DNA from: Medicago truncatula
Taxonomy: Eukaryota; Streptophyta; Magnoliopsida; Fabales; Fabaceae
NCBI RefSeq assembly: GCF_003473485.1
Contig: NC_053048.1
Span: forward strand, 39,180,755-39,244,754
Length of the DNA stretch: 64,000 nt
Direction: 5' to 3'
Shown piece after piece: positions 44,601 to 56,100 of the stretch. The first letter of the stretch is position 1; each line of letters begins with the position of its first letter. Both the position numbers and the translations under genes were made by a program. The notes under the pieces were generated by a model. That model saw only the letters and a list, made by a program, of their open reading frames with translations. It searched no databases and was not told the origin of the DNA.

Positions 44601-47600
44601 AGCTTCAAAGAAGGTATTTATCGCTGTTGCACTTGATACTGGGGGCTTTAGTGAAGGTTGCTTCAGATATTTGGTTATTATGTTATGGTGCCTATTAGAT
44701 AAAAAATTTGACCACTTTTATCAATCAAAAATATTTTTTGATACTAAATGAGTATCTATAACGAGTAGGTACATGGCATATGTTGTATCAAGGACGAAGT
44801 AATTAATTCCTGAGGTCATTTGATGCAAAATTGATAGAAATCTGGTATTTTATTAGAAAGTGTATGGAAAAATTCACCACTACTAAACAGAATACACGCA
44901 GTAGTTTTGGCGGTCTGCACACCTCCCTGCCCAAAGACCCAATTCCCCTGAAATACTTATATAGTAGCTCCCCCTCATCCTCTCATATTAATAGGCAACA
45001 TGCCTTATTTCTTCTGACCTCAACTAACCTAACTAACTAGGCAACTACCTCACTTCTGACACTAAGTATGTTTTCTTAATCTTCAAATGTTTTTATTTCT
45101 TATATTGGTATTTTGATTTGCTGGCACTATACATCTTCTACTGGATGGATGTCTTGCTTAACTGTGGTCTGGCTTTTCATTCGTTTATATATATATCAGC
45201 TTTAACTGTTTCAATGCTTAACTATCTGTTTATAACAAAATGATGTTTGACAGGGTGCTTGGCGAAGACTTCAATAAAGGTAAACCAAGAAATACGATGG
45301 CTTCAACTTTTATGCTTAATGTGGGAGGAATACCCATGAAAGGAGGCAAACTACACAAGGAGAACATTCATGCTAATGACGGTGACCAATATATGTCATA
45401 TATCAAGGTGAGACAATCCCTCTTGAATCTCTGAATAGTACTGAATTGGTAGGGGTAAACATCTTTGTATTTGGGTTAGTTATGTCATTAGTGCTACTAA
45501 GTAATTAGAGGGACAATAAAGTTTGTTCTATGTTATGTGAAACAATCATTTTTTGTCACATCTATAAGTTTTTAAACTTCAACGAACATATTGAAAAATG
45601 AACAAGTTTTTTTAAAACTGCTATGTTCTTGTTTTATCTTGATTCTTCTTATTTGGTAGATATTTAAATTTGATTTATGTTAATTCTGTTCATTGTAGTT
45701 TACAAAAAGTACTATCTTGTGGTTTTTGTTCTTTTATGATGAGACAACAAAGCAATCATTTGCATTTTTTACTGCAGAATTATTAGCATCTCTAAGGCAT
45801 TTGCTGATTAATTCCCATGTTTCAGATTACCAAGAAGCAGCACGAACTTGTTAAGAGTTTGAAGGTATCATCTAAAAGCATCCCGGCTAGCACTCTTAAC
45901 TATGTTTTGGGTGACCTTGATAACTTTCATGTGCAACCGTACAAATTATTTATCAAAGAAGAACAGAAGAACTTGCATGAGCATTGGTTAGTAATGTTGA
46001 GGGCTACCTCTGTCAAATTTTTATTGTATGCTACAGTATATTTTGTTTACCATTATTGCTTTGCTTACTAGAAGATATTTAATTTCTATAGGTTACAATT
46101 GGTGAAGAAACATCTCCCTGCATCATATGCAAACTGGACAGAGAGACTGATACAGAAACATGGAATGAGAAATTCTTTGTTGCTTGAGATGAAAGAGAAA
46201 TCAAATGTACTGGTAGAGGTTTGTCCTTTTCTGAAGATCCATTAAAATTTCCTAGCAGCGAGCTTGCATACATGTATCAGTATATCTATTTCTTGAATTT
46301 GACAAGATACTTAGGTTTACCTTGCCTCATGTAGCATAATAGTGGCCATTATTCTTAAAGGTTTTTGTTAAAACCTTTTCCATTAATTTTCCACAGGATG
46401 AGGATATTTTGAGCACAGGAGTCCAGGCCCAGGACGAGGAGCATGGCGGTGTTAATAACCAGTCTAGCTTGGAAGATGAAGATTCTATTGTTAGCGTCCC
46501 AGAGAACCCGTCCCTCCATAATTCTTATCACAACAGCGATGACGAGCTCCACCGCTTGGATATAGATTTGGTAAAAGATGTTTTATCAAAAGGAGACGAT
46601 GCTTCACATAACAAAACTAGAGATTCAACGATTATGAAATGTCAGGATGATCCCATCGGTGAAGGAGCTCCTTTCTCATCCAATGAAGATTCTATTGCTA
46701 GATTCCAAGAGAACCCGTCTCTCCACAATTCTTATCACAGCGGCGATGACGAGCTCCACCACTTGCATATAGATTTGGAGAAAAATATTTTATCAAAAGG
46801 AGGCGATTCTTCACAGTACACAATTGAACATTCAATGGTTATGAACTCTCAGGATGATCCCATCAGTGAGGGAGCTCTTTTCTCGTATAATGATACTGTT
46901 GATAGATTACCAGAGAATTCGTCCGTTAATAAATCTTATCACAGCGATGATGAGGAGCTCCACCCCTTTCATATAGATTTGGAAAAAAATATTTTATCAA
47001 AAGGAGATGATGCTTCGCAGAACAAAACTGAGCATTCAAGGATTATGAACTCTCGGGATGATTCCATCGGTGTAGGATCGTCTGAGGGTCATGCATGGCA
47101 AGCAGTTGAAATGTCACACCCTTACTATGATTTAAGTATGATCCATGACTACACTGCCAACGGGCTATCACTGGTAAATTCACAAATTAACCAAGTTAGA
47201 CAAACCCGAATGATTGGTCCAGAATCTAATTTACACCAAGAAAACATTGGTAAGGAGTTGTTACACAGGCAGTCAGATGATGGTCCCTTCGGTTCTTACC
47301 AAAGCCAGGATCAAATTGGCTTGATTCAGTCCCTCATCAAGGACAAAGGGGTTGGCTCCTATCATCATGAACAAAAAAGAGCTGGGTTAAATTTCCAGGC
47401 TTCAAACGATATTCCAATGGGGGATGGCCATTTTTCTAGTCATTTTAAGGAGTCTCTGCAAACGTCTCTGACATTGGATCAAGGTCAGAGGCAAGCTGGT
47501 AATATTTTCATGCCAGAAAACGTATCAGGTAATATTTATTCTGACACAGGAAGTTACTTAATCCCCAGGCAAGATCCACTAGCTGCAAGAAATATTACTG

Positions 47601-48067
47601 ATTGGGCTGTTAGTGCCCCTCGCATGGTAGCACCCTCTCATTCTCACATTAATACCAATAATTTCATTGGTCAGCCTTGGTTCTCTTCAGACCAGCAAAT
47701 TCAGGGTGCTTGGAATGGATCTGGCAATGGCAATCTATCTAGTCAGAGTCTTGGCACTGGAGGAAACTCCAATCATAACTTATTTAGTGTTCTATCTCAA
47801 TGTAACCAATTACGTTCAGGTAGCCCTTATGAGTCAATCAGACACACTGACCAGTTCCTTTCGCCCAGAACCTATGGAGTAGTAGATGCAGGTACACATA
47901 GGATCAATGCTGTTGTACCACCATCTTCTCATCCGCTAGATTATTTCAGTGAACGTGATGCACCTGGTGCTCTGGTGCCTGATGATATGACATGGATGAG
48001 CTTGCCACCTCAAAATCCTACTTTAAATGATCAAATAGGATCATACTTGAGGTCATGGAATCGGTAA
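41638..48067 (+). CDS. NFRKB-like DEUBAD-domain protein (INO80-complex type)
   Basis: Nuclear protein related to metazoan NFRKB (INO80G) and the Arabidopsis 'nuclear factor kappa-B-binding protein' At5g13950. In animals NFRKB's DEUBAD domain binds and inhibits the deubiquitinase UCH37 in the INO80 remodeller; the plant role is inferred. Nine coding exons, 41638-41958, 42061-42197, 43778-43891, 43980-44063, 44440-44613, 45254-45407, 45826-45986, 46092-46218 and 46397-48067, give 980 residues. MAADQRRK starts the protein. The DEUBAD-like region (about 84-200) includes LADVLAMPEEIFGLDSLSEV and HFGNPFLKWGASLCSGDLHP. A Lys-rich basic patch (KKRKR) follows. The last exon has three acidic repeats of about 68 residues (about 450-655), then a Gln/Ser/Asn-rich low-complexity tail ending YLRSWNR. 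The intron after exon 2 carries a MULE-like MITE (42793-43261). Confidence 0.93.
42784..43270. repeat. MULE-like MITE, diverged third copy (NFRKB-like gene intron)
   Basis: It begins GGGTTAAATATGTTTTTGGT (about 42793) and ends ACACATAGTTAACC (about 43261), as in the copies at 19186 and 39452. The flanks ATTATATTT and TTTATATTT match at 8 of 9 positions. The interior is more diverged than in the other two copies. Confidence 0.75.
46473..47085 (+). repeat. In-frame triplicated ~205-bp unit in the NFRKB-like last exon
   Basis: Three successive units each encode ENPS(L)HNSYH-type residues, then DDELH, the block HIDLEKNILSKG, and a MNSQDDPI-type end. Period is about 204-207 bp, so the frame is kept. 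Units 2 and 3 are closer to each other in HIDLEKNILSKG than to unit 1. Confidence 0.9.
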
Positions 48068-48870
48068 AATGTTTTGCCTAATTAGCATAGTTAGTTTTGT
48101 GACTGGAGCAAGATGCACAAAAGGGATGAGATAGGTTTATGTAAATAACTATACCATGGTCAACTCAACACCATGTACATATCTAGATGGTAGATGTGTT
48201 GGAAAGAGAAAGCAGTGGTAAGCTTGAAAATTCAGGTTGATAGTGAAGTTAGATATTTCATTCTTAATTTTGATTTTTTTCTTCATGTTTCTAGAGAGAT
48301 TATTTAATAATTTTCAAAGGTATCAAATGCTGAAAGCAGGTGCCTCTTTTTGAGCTATATTTTGTTTTGTTTTTTCATAATTTGTTTATTGTTGAAACAA
48401 ACTGGTCTTGCTGCATGTTATGAATCACTTCGGGTTTGACAAAACTCACTGTGATTCGAAACATGTACGGTATGGTTGTTTGAAACTCATGAAAGGAATC
48501 AATGACGGTGTATGAACATATTATAAATTATTTTTAGGCAAAATGACTCTCAACGTCCCTCAACGAACGATTTCAACCTTTATCTTTTTTTCATGTCAGT
48601 TTCGTCATTTTGGTCGGTTTGCATATCAATTTTCAAGCATCAAATATAATGGCTTAAAATAAAATCATGATTTGAAGCTTAAAAATTCTATATGCAAATT
48701 GACCAAAAAGATAAAAATGACAAAAAGATAAATGACGAAAGCGTTATCTAAAATTAAGTCAAGGGACAATGCTAGTCATTTTGCCTTATTTTTATAACTT
48801 TTTTTAGCACTTGCCGGTTCATAAGCTTTACTATTTATTAATTAGATCATACTTTCTTTTTTAAGGAAAT
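48068..48870. other. Downstream region of the NFRKB-like gene
   Basis: It should include the 3' UTR. Beyond that there is AT-rich sequence with partial palindromes around 48540-48790 (AAATGAC...GTCATTTTGCC), perhaps a decayed MITE. No gene is seen. Confidence 0.4.
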
Positions 48871-49149
48871 TACTCCCTCCGTCCCAAAATGTACGACGTT
48901 TTGGCCGTTTCACACGTATTAAGAAATATAATTAATATTGTGTGGGAAAGAGAAATTATGAGTTGTTTTATAAAATTATCCTTAATAAATGGTATGAGAA
49001 AGATAAATGAAATAATTGAAAGAAGAGAGAGTAATTAATAGTCAAGAATATAATAGGAAAAGTAACATTAATATTTTTATTGGTATTGTAAAGCGACATA
49101 TAATTTGGGACAAATTTTTTTCCAAAGCGACATACAATTTGGGACAGTA
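48871..49149. repeat. Stowaway MITE with a damaged right end
   Basis: It begins TA-CTCCCTCCGTCCCAAA (48871) and runs about 275 bp with the internal sequence of the element at 50526-50807, but in opposite orientation. The right end reads GGGACAGTA where GGGACGGAGGGAGTA is expected, so six bases of the terminal repeat are missing. Confidence 0.85.
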
Positions 49150-49885
49150 TTTGTTAATTATATCATACTTATATTTGTTTATAGTATTGTTGAATAGAAA
49201 CAAATGGTCTTCATTTATTAATTAGATCATACTTATTCAGGTATATGGTTGTTAGAAACTCATGAAAGGAATCATGGCTGTATTCATACTTATAAAATTA
49301 TTTTTTATAACCTCTTCCGAGCACTTGCCAGTTTAATTAATTTATTCTTTTGAGGAATGTTTCATTTATTGATGTATATAATTTTTTGACAATTTTTTAA
49401 TTATGCCATACTTACTAAGCTAATAAAATTTATCAAAAACCCATTTGTCCTCCTTGATAAAAGTTTCTCACAATTATTTTCCATCTTCTTAAAACAATTG
49501 TCCTCTAATTTTTTTTTTTTTGGGGAAGAGTTATCTAAATTATTTGAAAAGCTGTGTCTTCTTTATATACAAGCCAATAAATAATGGCTCATAAGTGATG
49601 CAAGTATATGTAATGTAACCTACAATAACGTACTGGCCACTGGGGAAGACATTTGAATGATTGGATTCCACCTTCGCGAACAGGAGCTGGGGTCATTTGT
49701 CTCGTCGGTTTATTTCCTCGCAAGTCACAACCACACATTGAAAGATAATTAACATTCCTTTTGATCAAATGAAGGAAAGGATAATGAGTAGGAAAAGATC
49801 TTGTCTATTTTGTTCCAACAATAATAATTTTTTTTGGGGAAAAGGAGCTAACAAAAAGAAAAGAAAAGAAAAAGGTTAAAAACTA
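49150..49885. other. Intergenic, no gene seen
   Basis: AT-rich sequence without a recognisable frame or repeat. Confidence 0.4.
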
Positions 49886-50332
49886 GTCTCGGTAATGCAT
49901 CTCTCGCCAGGCATCAGCCTGCAGCAGCGGAAGCAAACTCTCCGGTGGCTCCAAAAACTCACTCCAAATATCATAACTTGTAGCTCCTAATTTAGCAATG
50001 AAATCCGCGGACGAATTCGTCTCCCTATCAGAATGCTTTAACTAATAATTGACGCATGATGATGTCAAGGACTCACCATGGTTGAAACTAACTAACTAAA
50101 TAACCAGAGTTGAGTTAGAGTAGCAAATCAAATCCTTATATCCTCTTTCCAAGCTACTTTCAATCCATAATATAGAGCTAACAACTCTACATGTATAAAT
50201 GTGGAAATACCAACATTTTCAGCAAACCCATATAGCCAACTACCATCATTCCTGCGAAGAACGCCACCGAAACCAGATATTTTGGGATTTTCAAAACTGC
50301 TGCCATCAACATTCAAGACAACGGTCATACTC
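49886..50332 (-). pseudogene. RNase H-like domain remnant of a LINE
   Basis: The minus strand from 50332 reads LNVDGSSFENPKISGFGGVL, then HVELLALYYGLKVAW. This is the plant LINE-type RNase H fold, with Asp in NVDGS and Glu in VELLAL. A later segment gives HSDRETNSSADFIAKLGA and ends QADAWREMHYRD plus a stop at about 49888. At least one in-frame stop and a frame change separate the parts, and no reverse transcriptase adjoins it, so it is a fragment. Confidence 0.75.
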
Positions 50333-50523
50333 TCCTCTGGAAGCCAAGTAAAAATGATAATTTAATCTTTTAAAAAATGAATGTTAGCGAGTTTAACTTT
50401 TTTTTTTTTTAGGGAATTAGCGAGTTTAACCTATTTTCGCGTTTAACTTTATAATTTTAAAAGTTTGATGCAGTACCCGGATGACAAAAAAAAAGTTTGA
50501 TGCAGTAAGATTTTAGAAAATAA

Positions 50524-50809
50524 TACTCCCTCCGTCCCAAATTGTATGTCGCTTTAGAAAAAAAATTTGTCCCAAATTATATGTCGCTTTACAATACTAA
50601 TGAAATATTAATGTTATTTTTCCTATTATATCCTTGACTATTAATTACTCTCTCTTCTTTCAATTATTTCATTTATCTTTCCCATACTATTTATTAAGGA
50701 TAATTTTGTAAAACAACTCATAATTTCTTTTCCCCACACAATATTAATTATATTTCTTAATACGTGTGAAACGGCCAAAAACGTCATACATTTTGAGACG
50801 GAGGGAGTA
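50524..50809. repeat. Stowaway MITE, intact ends
   Basis: A 282-bp element (50526-50807) with ends CTCCCTCCGTCCCAAATTG and ATTTTGAGACGGAGGGAG, flanked by TA. It is an inverted relative of the copy at 48873-49147. Confidence 0.92.
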
Positions 50810-51263
50810 ATATATAGTTCTTTAAATTTTTTTATACCTATTTAAAAAAAGTAGAAGAATAAAAGCGACTGCTTGAATTCTTATCCAAATAATCTCGGAT
50901 ATTTAGAGAAAGACATTTTTTTTTTTTATTACACATACGAAATTTAGTGATTTTTTTTTGGTTACAAATTTGGTGATTTAAATTCCCTAAAAAAAATGGT
51001 GATTTAAATGCATTTTACTTATATTTCATTTCATTATGCAAGTAATTGATAAAATACGATGGAAAAAATGCAGGGCATTTTCCCAATTTTTATTTGGTTT
51101 CTATTTTCATGAATTTTAGATATGTTCTTTTTACTTAAAATTTACAATTTTTTATTCCTAGACCATAGACTTTTTGATTATTTACAGTCTTTGCAAAGAT
51201 ATAATTTACTTTTGTTATTGTTATTTTATTTTACTTTCTAAAATATTTTTATGTCGATATTAA
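50810..51263. other. Intergenic, no gene seen
   Basis: AT-rich sequence just upstream of the LINE fragment. Confidence 0.4.
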
Positions 51264-52490
51264 TTTCTATTAGGAAAGTGGTGTTGGAGGATGTTGGTGA
51301 ATAAGGAGGGATTATGGTATAGAATTTTAAAAGCCCGTTATGGTGAGATTGGGGGGAGGTTACAGGAGGGTGGGAGACAGGGGTCTTTGTGGTGGAAGAT
51401 GTTGTGTCATATTCGTGGTGGGGTGGGTGAGGGAGTGGGGAATTGGTTTGACGAGAACATTCGTCGAGTTGTCGGTGATGGTAATAATACTTTCTTCTGG
51501 TATGATATTTGGGTTGGGGAAATGCCTTTGTGTACCAAATTTCCTCGGCTTTTTGATCTGGCAGTGAATAAGGAGTGTTCGGCGGGGGAGATGGCGACAT
51601 TAGGGTGGGCGGAAGGTGGAAGGGCTTGGGTGTGGAGACGGGGGTTGTTAGCGTGGGAGGAGGACAGTGTTAGGGAGTGCACATTGTTATTACATAACGT
51701 TGTTTTGCATGTGAATGTCCCTGACAAATGGAGTTGGCTCCTGGATCCGGTTAATGGTTATTCTGTTCGGAAATCTTATCGACATATAACAACCTCCGGA
51801 GAGTACGTGGATCAATCTGTTGTAGATGATGTTTGACATAGATACATTCCACAAAAAGTGTCCCTGTTTGTGTGGCGTCTTCTTCGAAACCGTTTACCAA
51901 CTATAGATAATCTGATGCGGCAACGGATTATCCTTGCAAATGCCGTCGACTGTGTTTATGGGTGTGGTAAGTTGGAATCTGCTACTCACCTCTTTTTAGA
52001 CTGCAGAATTCCTACTATGGTCTGGTTACAGGTTCAAAATTGGATAGGCATATCTACCGTATTTCCTAGCCAAATGCGTGAACATTTTACACAATTTACT
52101 TTAATGGCTGGTATGCCTAGAAGCTCTCATTCTGTTTTCAAAGTAATTTGATTTGCTTATGTATGGGTGATTTGGAAGGATCGCAGCAACCGTGTCTTTA
52201 ACAATACAGGTTCAAATCATTCAGTTTTATTTGAGAAGGTTAAGTTGAATTCCTTTTTGTGGCTCAAGGCTAAGTGCCCGTCCCTAAATTTTGGTTATCA
52301 TGATTGGTGGCAACACCCACTTCCATGTTTGGGTGTTCGCATGTAATTTTCTTTCCTGGTGATGCCTCTTCTTTCTAGGCATCGTCATTTGTAAACTTTT
52401 GATCGTGGTCTCTCTCTAGCACACCTTGTACGGGGATTGGCGGCGTGGTTGTTTATATATATATCATTTTGGTTTGTGCAAAAAAAATTT
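51264..52490 (+). mobile_element. 5'-truncated LINE with zf-RVT domain and in-frame TGA stops
   Basis: An open frame (51291-51836) encodes the region after the reverse transcriptase, including GNWFDENIRRVVGDGNNTFF and YDIWVGEMPLC. After a TGA at 51835-51837 the same frame continues with KVSLFVWRLLRNRLPT and CVYGCGKLESATHLFLDC, the zinc-binding zf-RVT region. A second TGA (about 52148) precedes FAYVWVIWKDRSNRVFNN, then WLKAKCPS and DWWQHPLP to a stop near 52345. The 3' UTR ends with an A tract near 52481-52488. The frame is otherwise intact, so this is a relatively young dead copy lacking the endonuclease and most of the RT. Confidence 0.88.
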
Positions 52491-53197
52491 CTGTAATATA
52501 TATAAAAAATTGATTTCTCCAATATAAGCTACATTGAAACTAAAATCAATATTACATACATATTACATAAATTAAATTGATTTCTCCATTTTTTTTAAGG
52601 GTTGAACTAATTGTTGTTACACTTTACCCAAAAGCGTTTAGATGAGATGGAACGAGTCTCTTCTAGCTTAATCAAGATTTTGAGTTCGAATCAAGCCTCG
52701 GGAAAACTTTTAGGGAGAACTTGCCGTCCATTTGGGTCTCACAATATGCTCGAGAGATTAGTGTTCGCAGTTGCACGCGGAGGATATCTGGTTTATACCC
52801 AAAAAAAAATTGTTGTTACACTTTATACTCACAAATTAACCATGGCATGAAACTCTAATTGACAAGTTAAAACCACATTGAATAAATCCAAATTAAGACA
52901 ACTCAGTAGTTAACTCCCCTGAAACTCACCGTTGCAAGTGATGACGATGATGATGAACAACAATCGCTTCACAATCTGAAACTGAAATCTCCAACCTGCG
53001 AAGAAACCAAAGTTGCATTCAAAATCACATTTTGTATGACCCACTTTCACCTTTCATCAATTTCATCACTTTTTTTCATAAACCTCTCTGTTTCTTACAC
53101 CTTTTATCCATTTACCTCATAAAAACGCTTCCTTTACGTTTTTTTTGCTTCAAGTTTTGATTTTTTTTAACACTGTTGCTGAAACTGTTTAAAGGGT
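52491..53197. other. Upstream region and 5' UTR of the DUF3754 gene
   Basis: A 79-codon frame at 52611-52850 contains GRTCRPFGSHN and ends in repeat-like sequence (GGTTTATACCCAAAAAAAA). I read it as the tail of a retroelement rather than a gene. The stretch 53030-53197 is T/C-rich with CTTTCACCTTTCATC-type words, as expected of a leader. Confidence 0.45.
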
Positions 53198-56100
53198 ATG
53201 GCACAAGAATCACAGGCAATGGATCCGCACAAGAATGAAGTTATTCGTTTAGAGCGTGAATCTGTTATTCCAATTCTCAAACCTAGACTCATCATGACAT
53301 TGGCAAATCTTATTGGTATAATTCTGTATATGCCCTTTTGAATTTCTTTTTATGTTGTGTTGAATTCATATTTGTAGAAGCATGTTTAGGGTATACTGTT
53401 TTGTAATTTTTGGTTGTTATTGTTGTTATAGTGATTAATGATTAGCCTTCAATGAAAGAGCATTGTAGCATACCTTTAAAAACAAAATTGTGATGAAATT
53501 TACTGAAATTTCCTACCTTTTGTACGATTTAGTTTTTGCATGCTGTTATGTAGTTCAGTTTTTGATATAGGGTTTTATGAAAAAATGTTTGGGATTGTGA
53601 TATGGGTCGCAACGTCGTGGTTGTGATGTCTCTACGACCATAATTGAGGTTGCTTTAGCTGCATTTGACTGTAATTTTCAGCAATATCTAGGATAACAAT
53701 ACAACTGTAACCATTACTGCGACCACAATTTAAAACCTTATTTATCAACAGTTTGTACCACCATATGGATTTAGCCCTTTGCAATTGTTGAATGCAGACA
53801 AATACAAACAATTGGATGAAATAACACTTTGTATTGAATTCACTAAATAAGAGGAATTGATAGAAGAAGACTAAGTTCAAAGACATAAGTTATTACTCGC
53901 AAGGAGAGTACCAAAGGGAGAGAGGAGAGACTTCATCAATTTTCTTCATAACCCGGCCCTCAGTGATCATCATTTCTCTATTTATGCACAATCCAAGCTT
54001 CCTTGATTTTAGGATCACTAACTACATGTCCATTTGCCTCAACCAATAATATTATGCCAAGCGTATTTCCTCATATTCTATTTTGAATCATAACTTCTTG
54101 AATTCATTGTTGTTATTCTATTGTGGCTTGAGTTGTTTCTGTATGTTATGCAGAGCATAGTTCCGACCGAGCTGAGTTTTTGAAGCTCTCCAAAAGGGTA
54201 GAGTACACAATTCGAGCTTGGTACCTTCTACAATTTGAGGACTTGATGGTATTATTCGGTACTTGATCTTTTTTTATTTCTATCTTATACATAACTTGGG
54301 CTTGTGGAGAGACTGATTCCTTTATGCCTTCAGCAACTCTACTCCCTCTTTGATCCTGTATCTGGGGCACAAAAGTTGGAACAGCAGAACCTGGCTCCTG
54401 AAGAAATTGATGTGCTGGAACAGAATTTCTTGACATACCTATTTCAGGTACTATCTCGAGTTGATGCGTTGTGAATGTACAATTTTTTTGGTGGCATCTT
54501 GTTAATATAATATAGACTTGAAAACTTATCACAAGTTACAGTATTAATATGAAGGAGTAATATGTTAGGAAGTCATGGAAAATTGAGAGAAGACGAGAGT
54601 CTTTGCTAAAGATGGTTTTGGATATTCTAGTGACAACTAAATTCATAGTTAAACTGTACTATATAGAGCAGAAACACACCTAACTGCCTTTATAAATTTG
54701 TATACTAACAATGCTAACATAAACTAAACAAAGTAGAAGCTTCAAGAAACTGCACGTATACTATACCATGCGTTTTGGGTGGTGTCTGTATGTTGGACAT
54801 GTAACTTTGTGATGCATACGACAAGTAATGAAAAGTGTGGTTAGTAAACGAAATTCACTACCTTCTTCAGTATGATTAAATCGAGGAAGAATAGTGGGAT
54901 TCTATATTCTGATTCTGTAATGGAAAACTTGGTTAATGATTACAACGGAATGAGTATTTGCAGGGAGAATGTATCCTGACTGATTTCGACTCAGTTAGTT
55001 ACATTGTACAATCTGCAAACTGAGGCGGATTTAAATTAAAAGACTGGCTCAATAAATTCAATATAAAATCATTGAGGTGGATTGAAATAAAGTATCATTT
55101 ACACAAATCTTGCAGGTAATGGAAAAGAGCAACTTCAAGATAGTGACTGCGGATGAGATTGAGGTTGCACATTCGGGCCAGTATCTTTTAAATCTTCCCA
55201 TTTCTGTTGATGAATCTAAGGTTTGTGCATATTATATGTTCCTTTAATGCCATTGTTATTTGGAATGCTTGATTTTGTTGCAAACAGTTGCTGATTTCTG
55301 TTTTATTTGGTTAATGAAGCTTGACAAGACACTTCTAAAGAAATATTTTGCAGAGCATCATCATGATAACCTGCCAGATTTCTCTGATAAGGTATGGCTG
55401 TGAATCTAGTGTAGTAGCTCTTACCCATCAAGGATTTCCTAGTTTCATGGTGTTCATTATGATTGATAATAGCCTAGCTCATTGAAATTTGATCTCTATT
55501 GATTTGATGGATGGCATTTAAATGTCCTAAGGTCTGTTGGCTTTTTTCATTTTGGAGTCATTAAAAATCCTTCTAGGTTTATTATTGGAAATCATAACCT
55601 TTGTTGTGTGTGATTAATTCACTAAAGATTGGTTTTGGGAGAAGGGGAGAGGGGGCTTAAGCTTAATGATGCCTCGTCATTGGTTCTTTCTAAATCTTAT
55701 TTGCTTCTTTCATGAACATTGTTAAGTTAAATCTAATGATGTTCCGCTAATTTAATAATTTTTATATCTTTTTTCGTCACAATTATGATTATTTCAATTC
55801 TTTATACTAATTGAATCACTAAATACGTAATTCCTCAATCAGATAAAAAAATAGTTTTGTTCTTCAAACTTAAGTCCGTATTGTGAAACGGAAAACTAAT
55901 ACATCCTATTATTTTAGTATGTTATCTTTCGGCGTGGCATTGGGGTTGATCGAACAACTGATTACTTTATCATGGAGAAACTGGACATGCTCATTGGACG
56001 ATTTTGGGCCTATTTGTTAAGAATAACTAGGTAAGAAAACTCCTAGACTGGAATGTTACTGTTATGGTCGATGCTAATGAATAATCTGTTATGAGAAGTT

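Noticed and set aside
44830..45050. LTR-like stretch in an NFRKB-like gene intron (CACCTCCCTGCCCAAAGACC)
   Set aside because: The composition recalls a copia-type LTR, but I found no termini, target duplication or partner.
51238..51727. Pro/His/Thr-rich minus-strand frames (120 and 106 codons)
   Set aside because: Antisense of the Gly/Trp-rich LINE frame on the plus strand.
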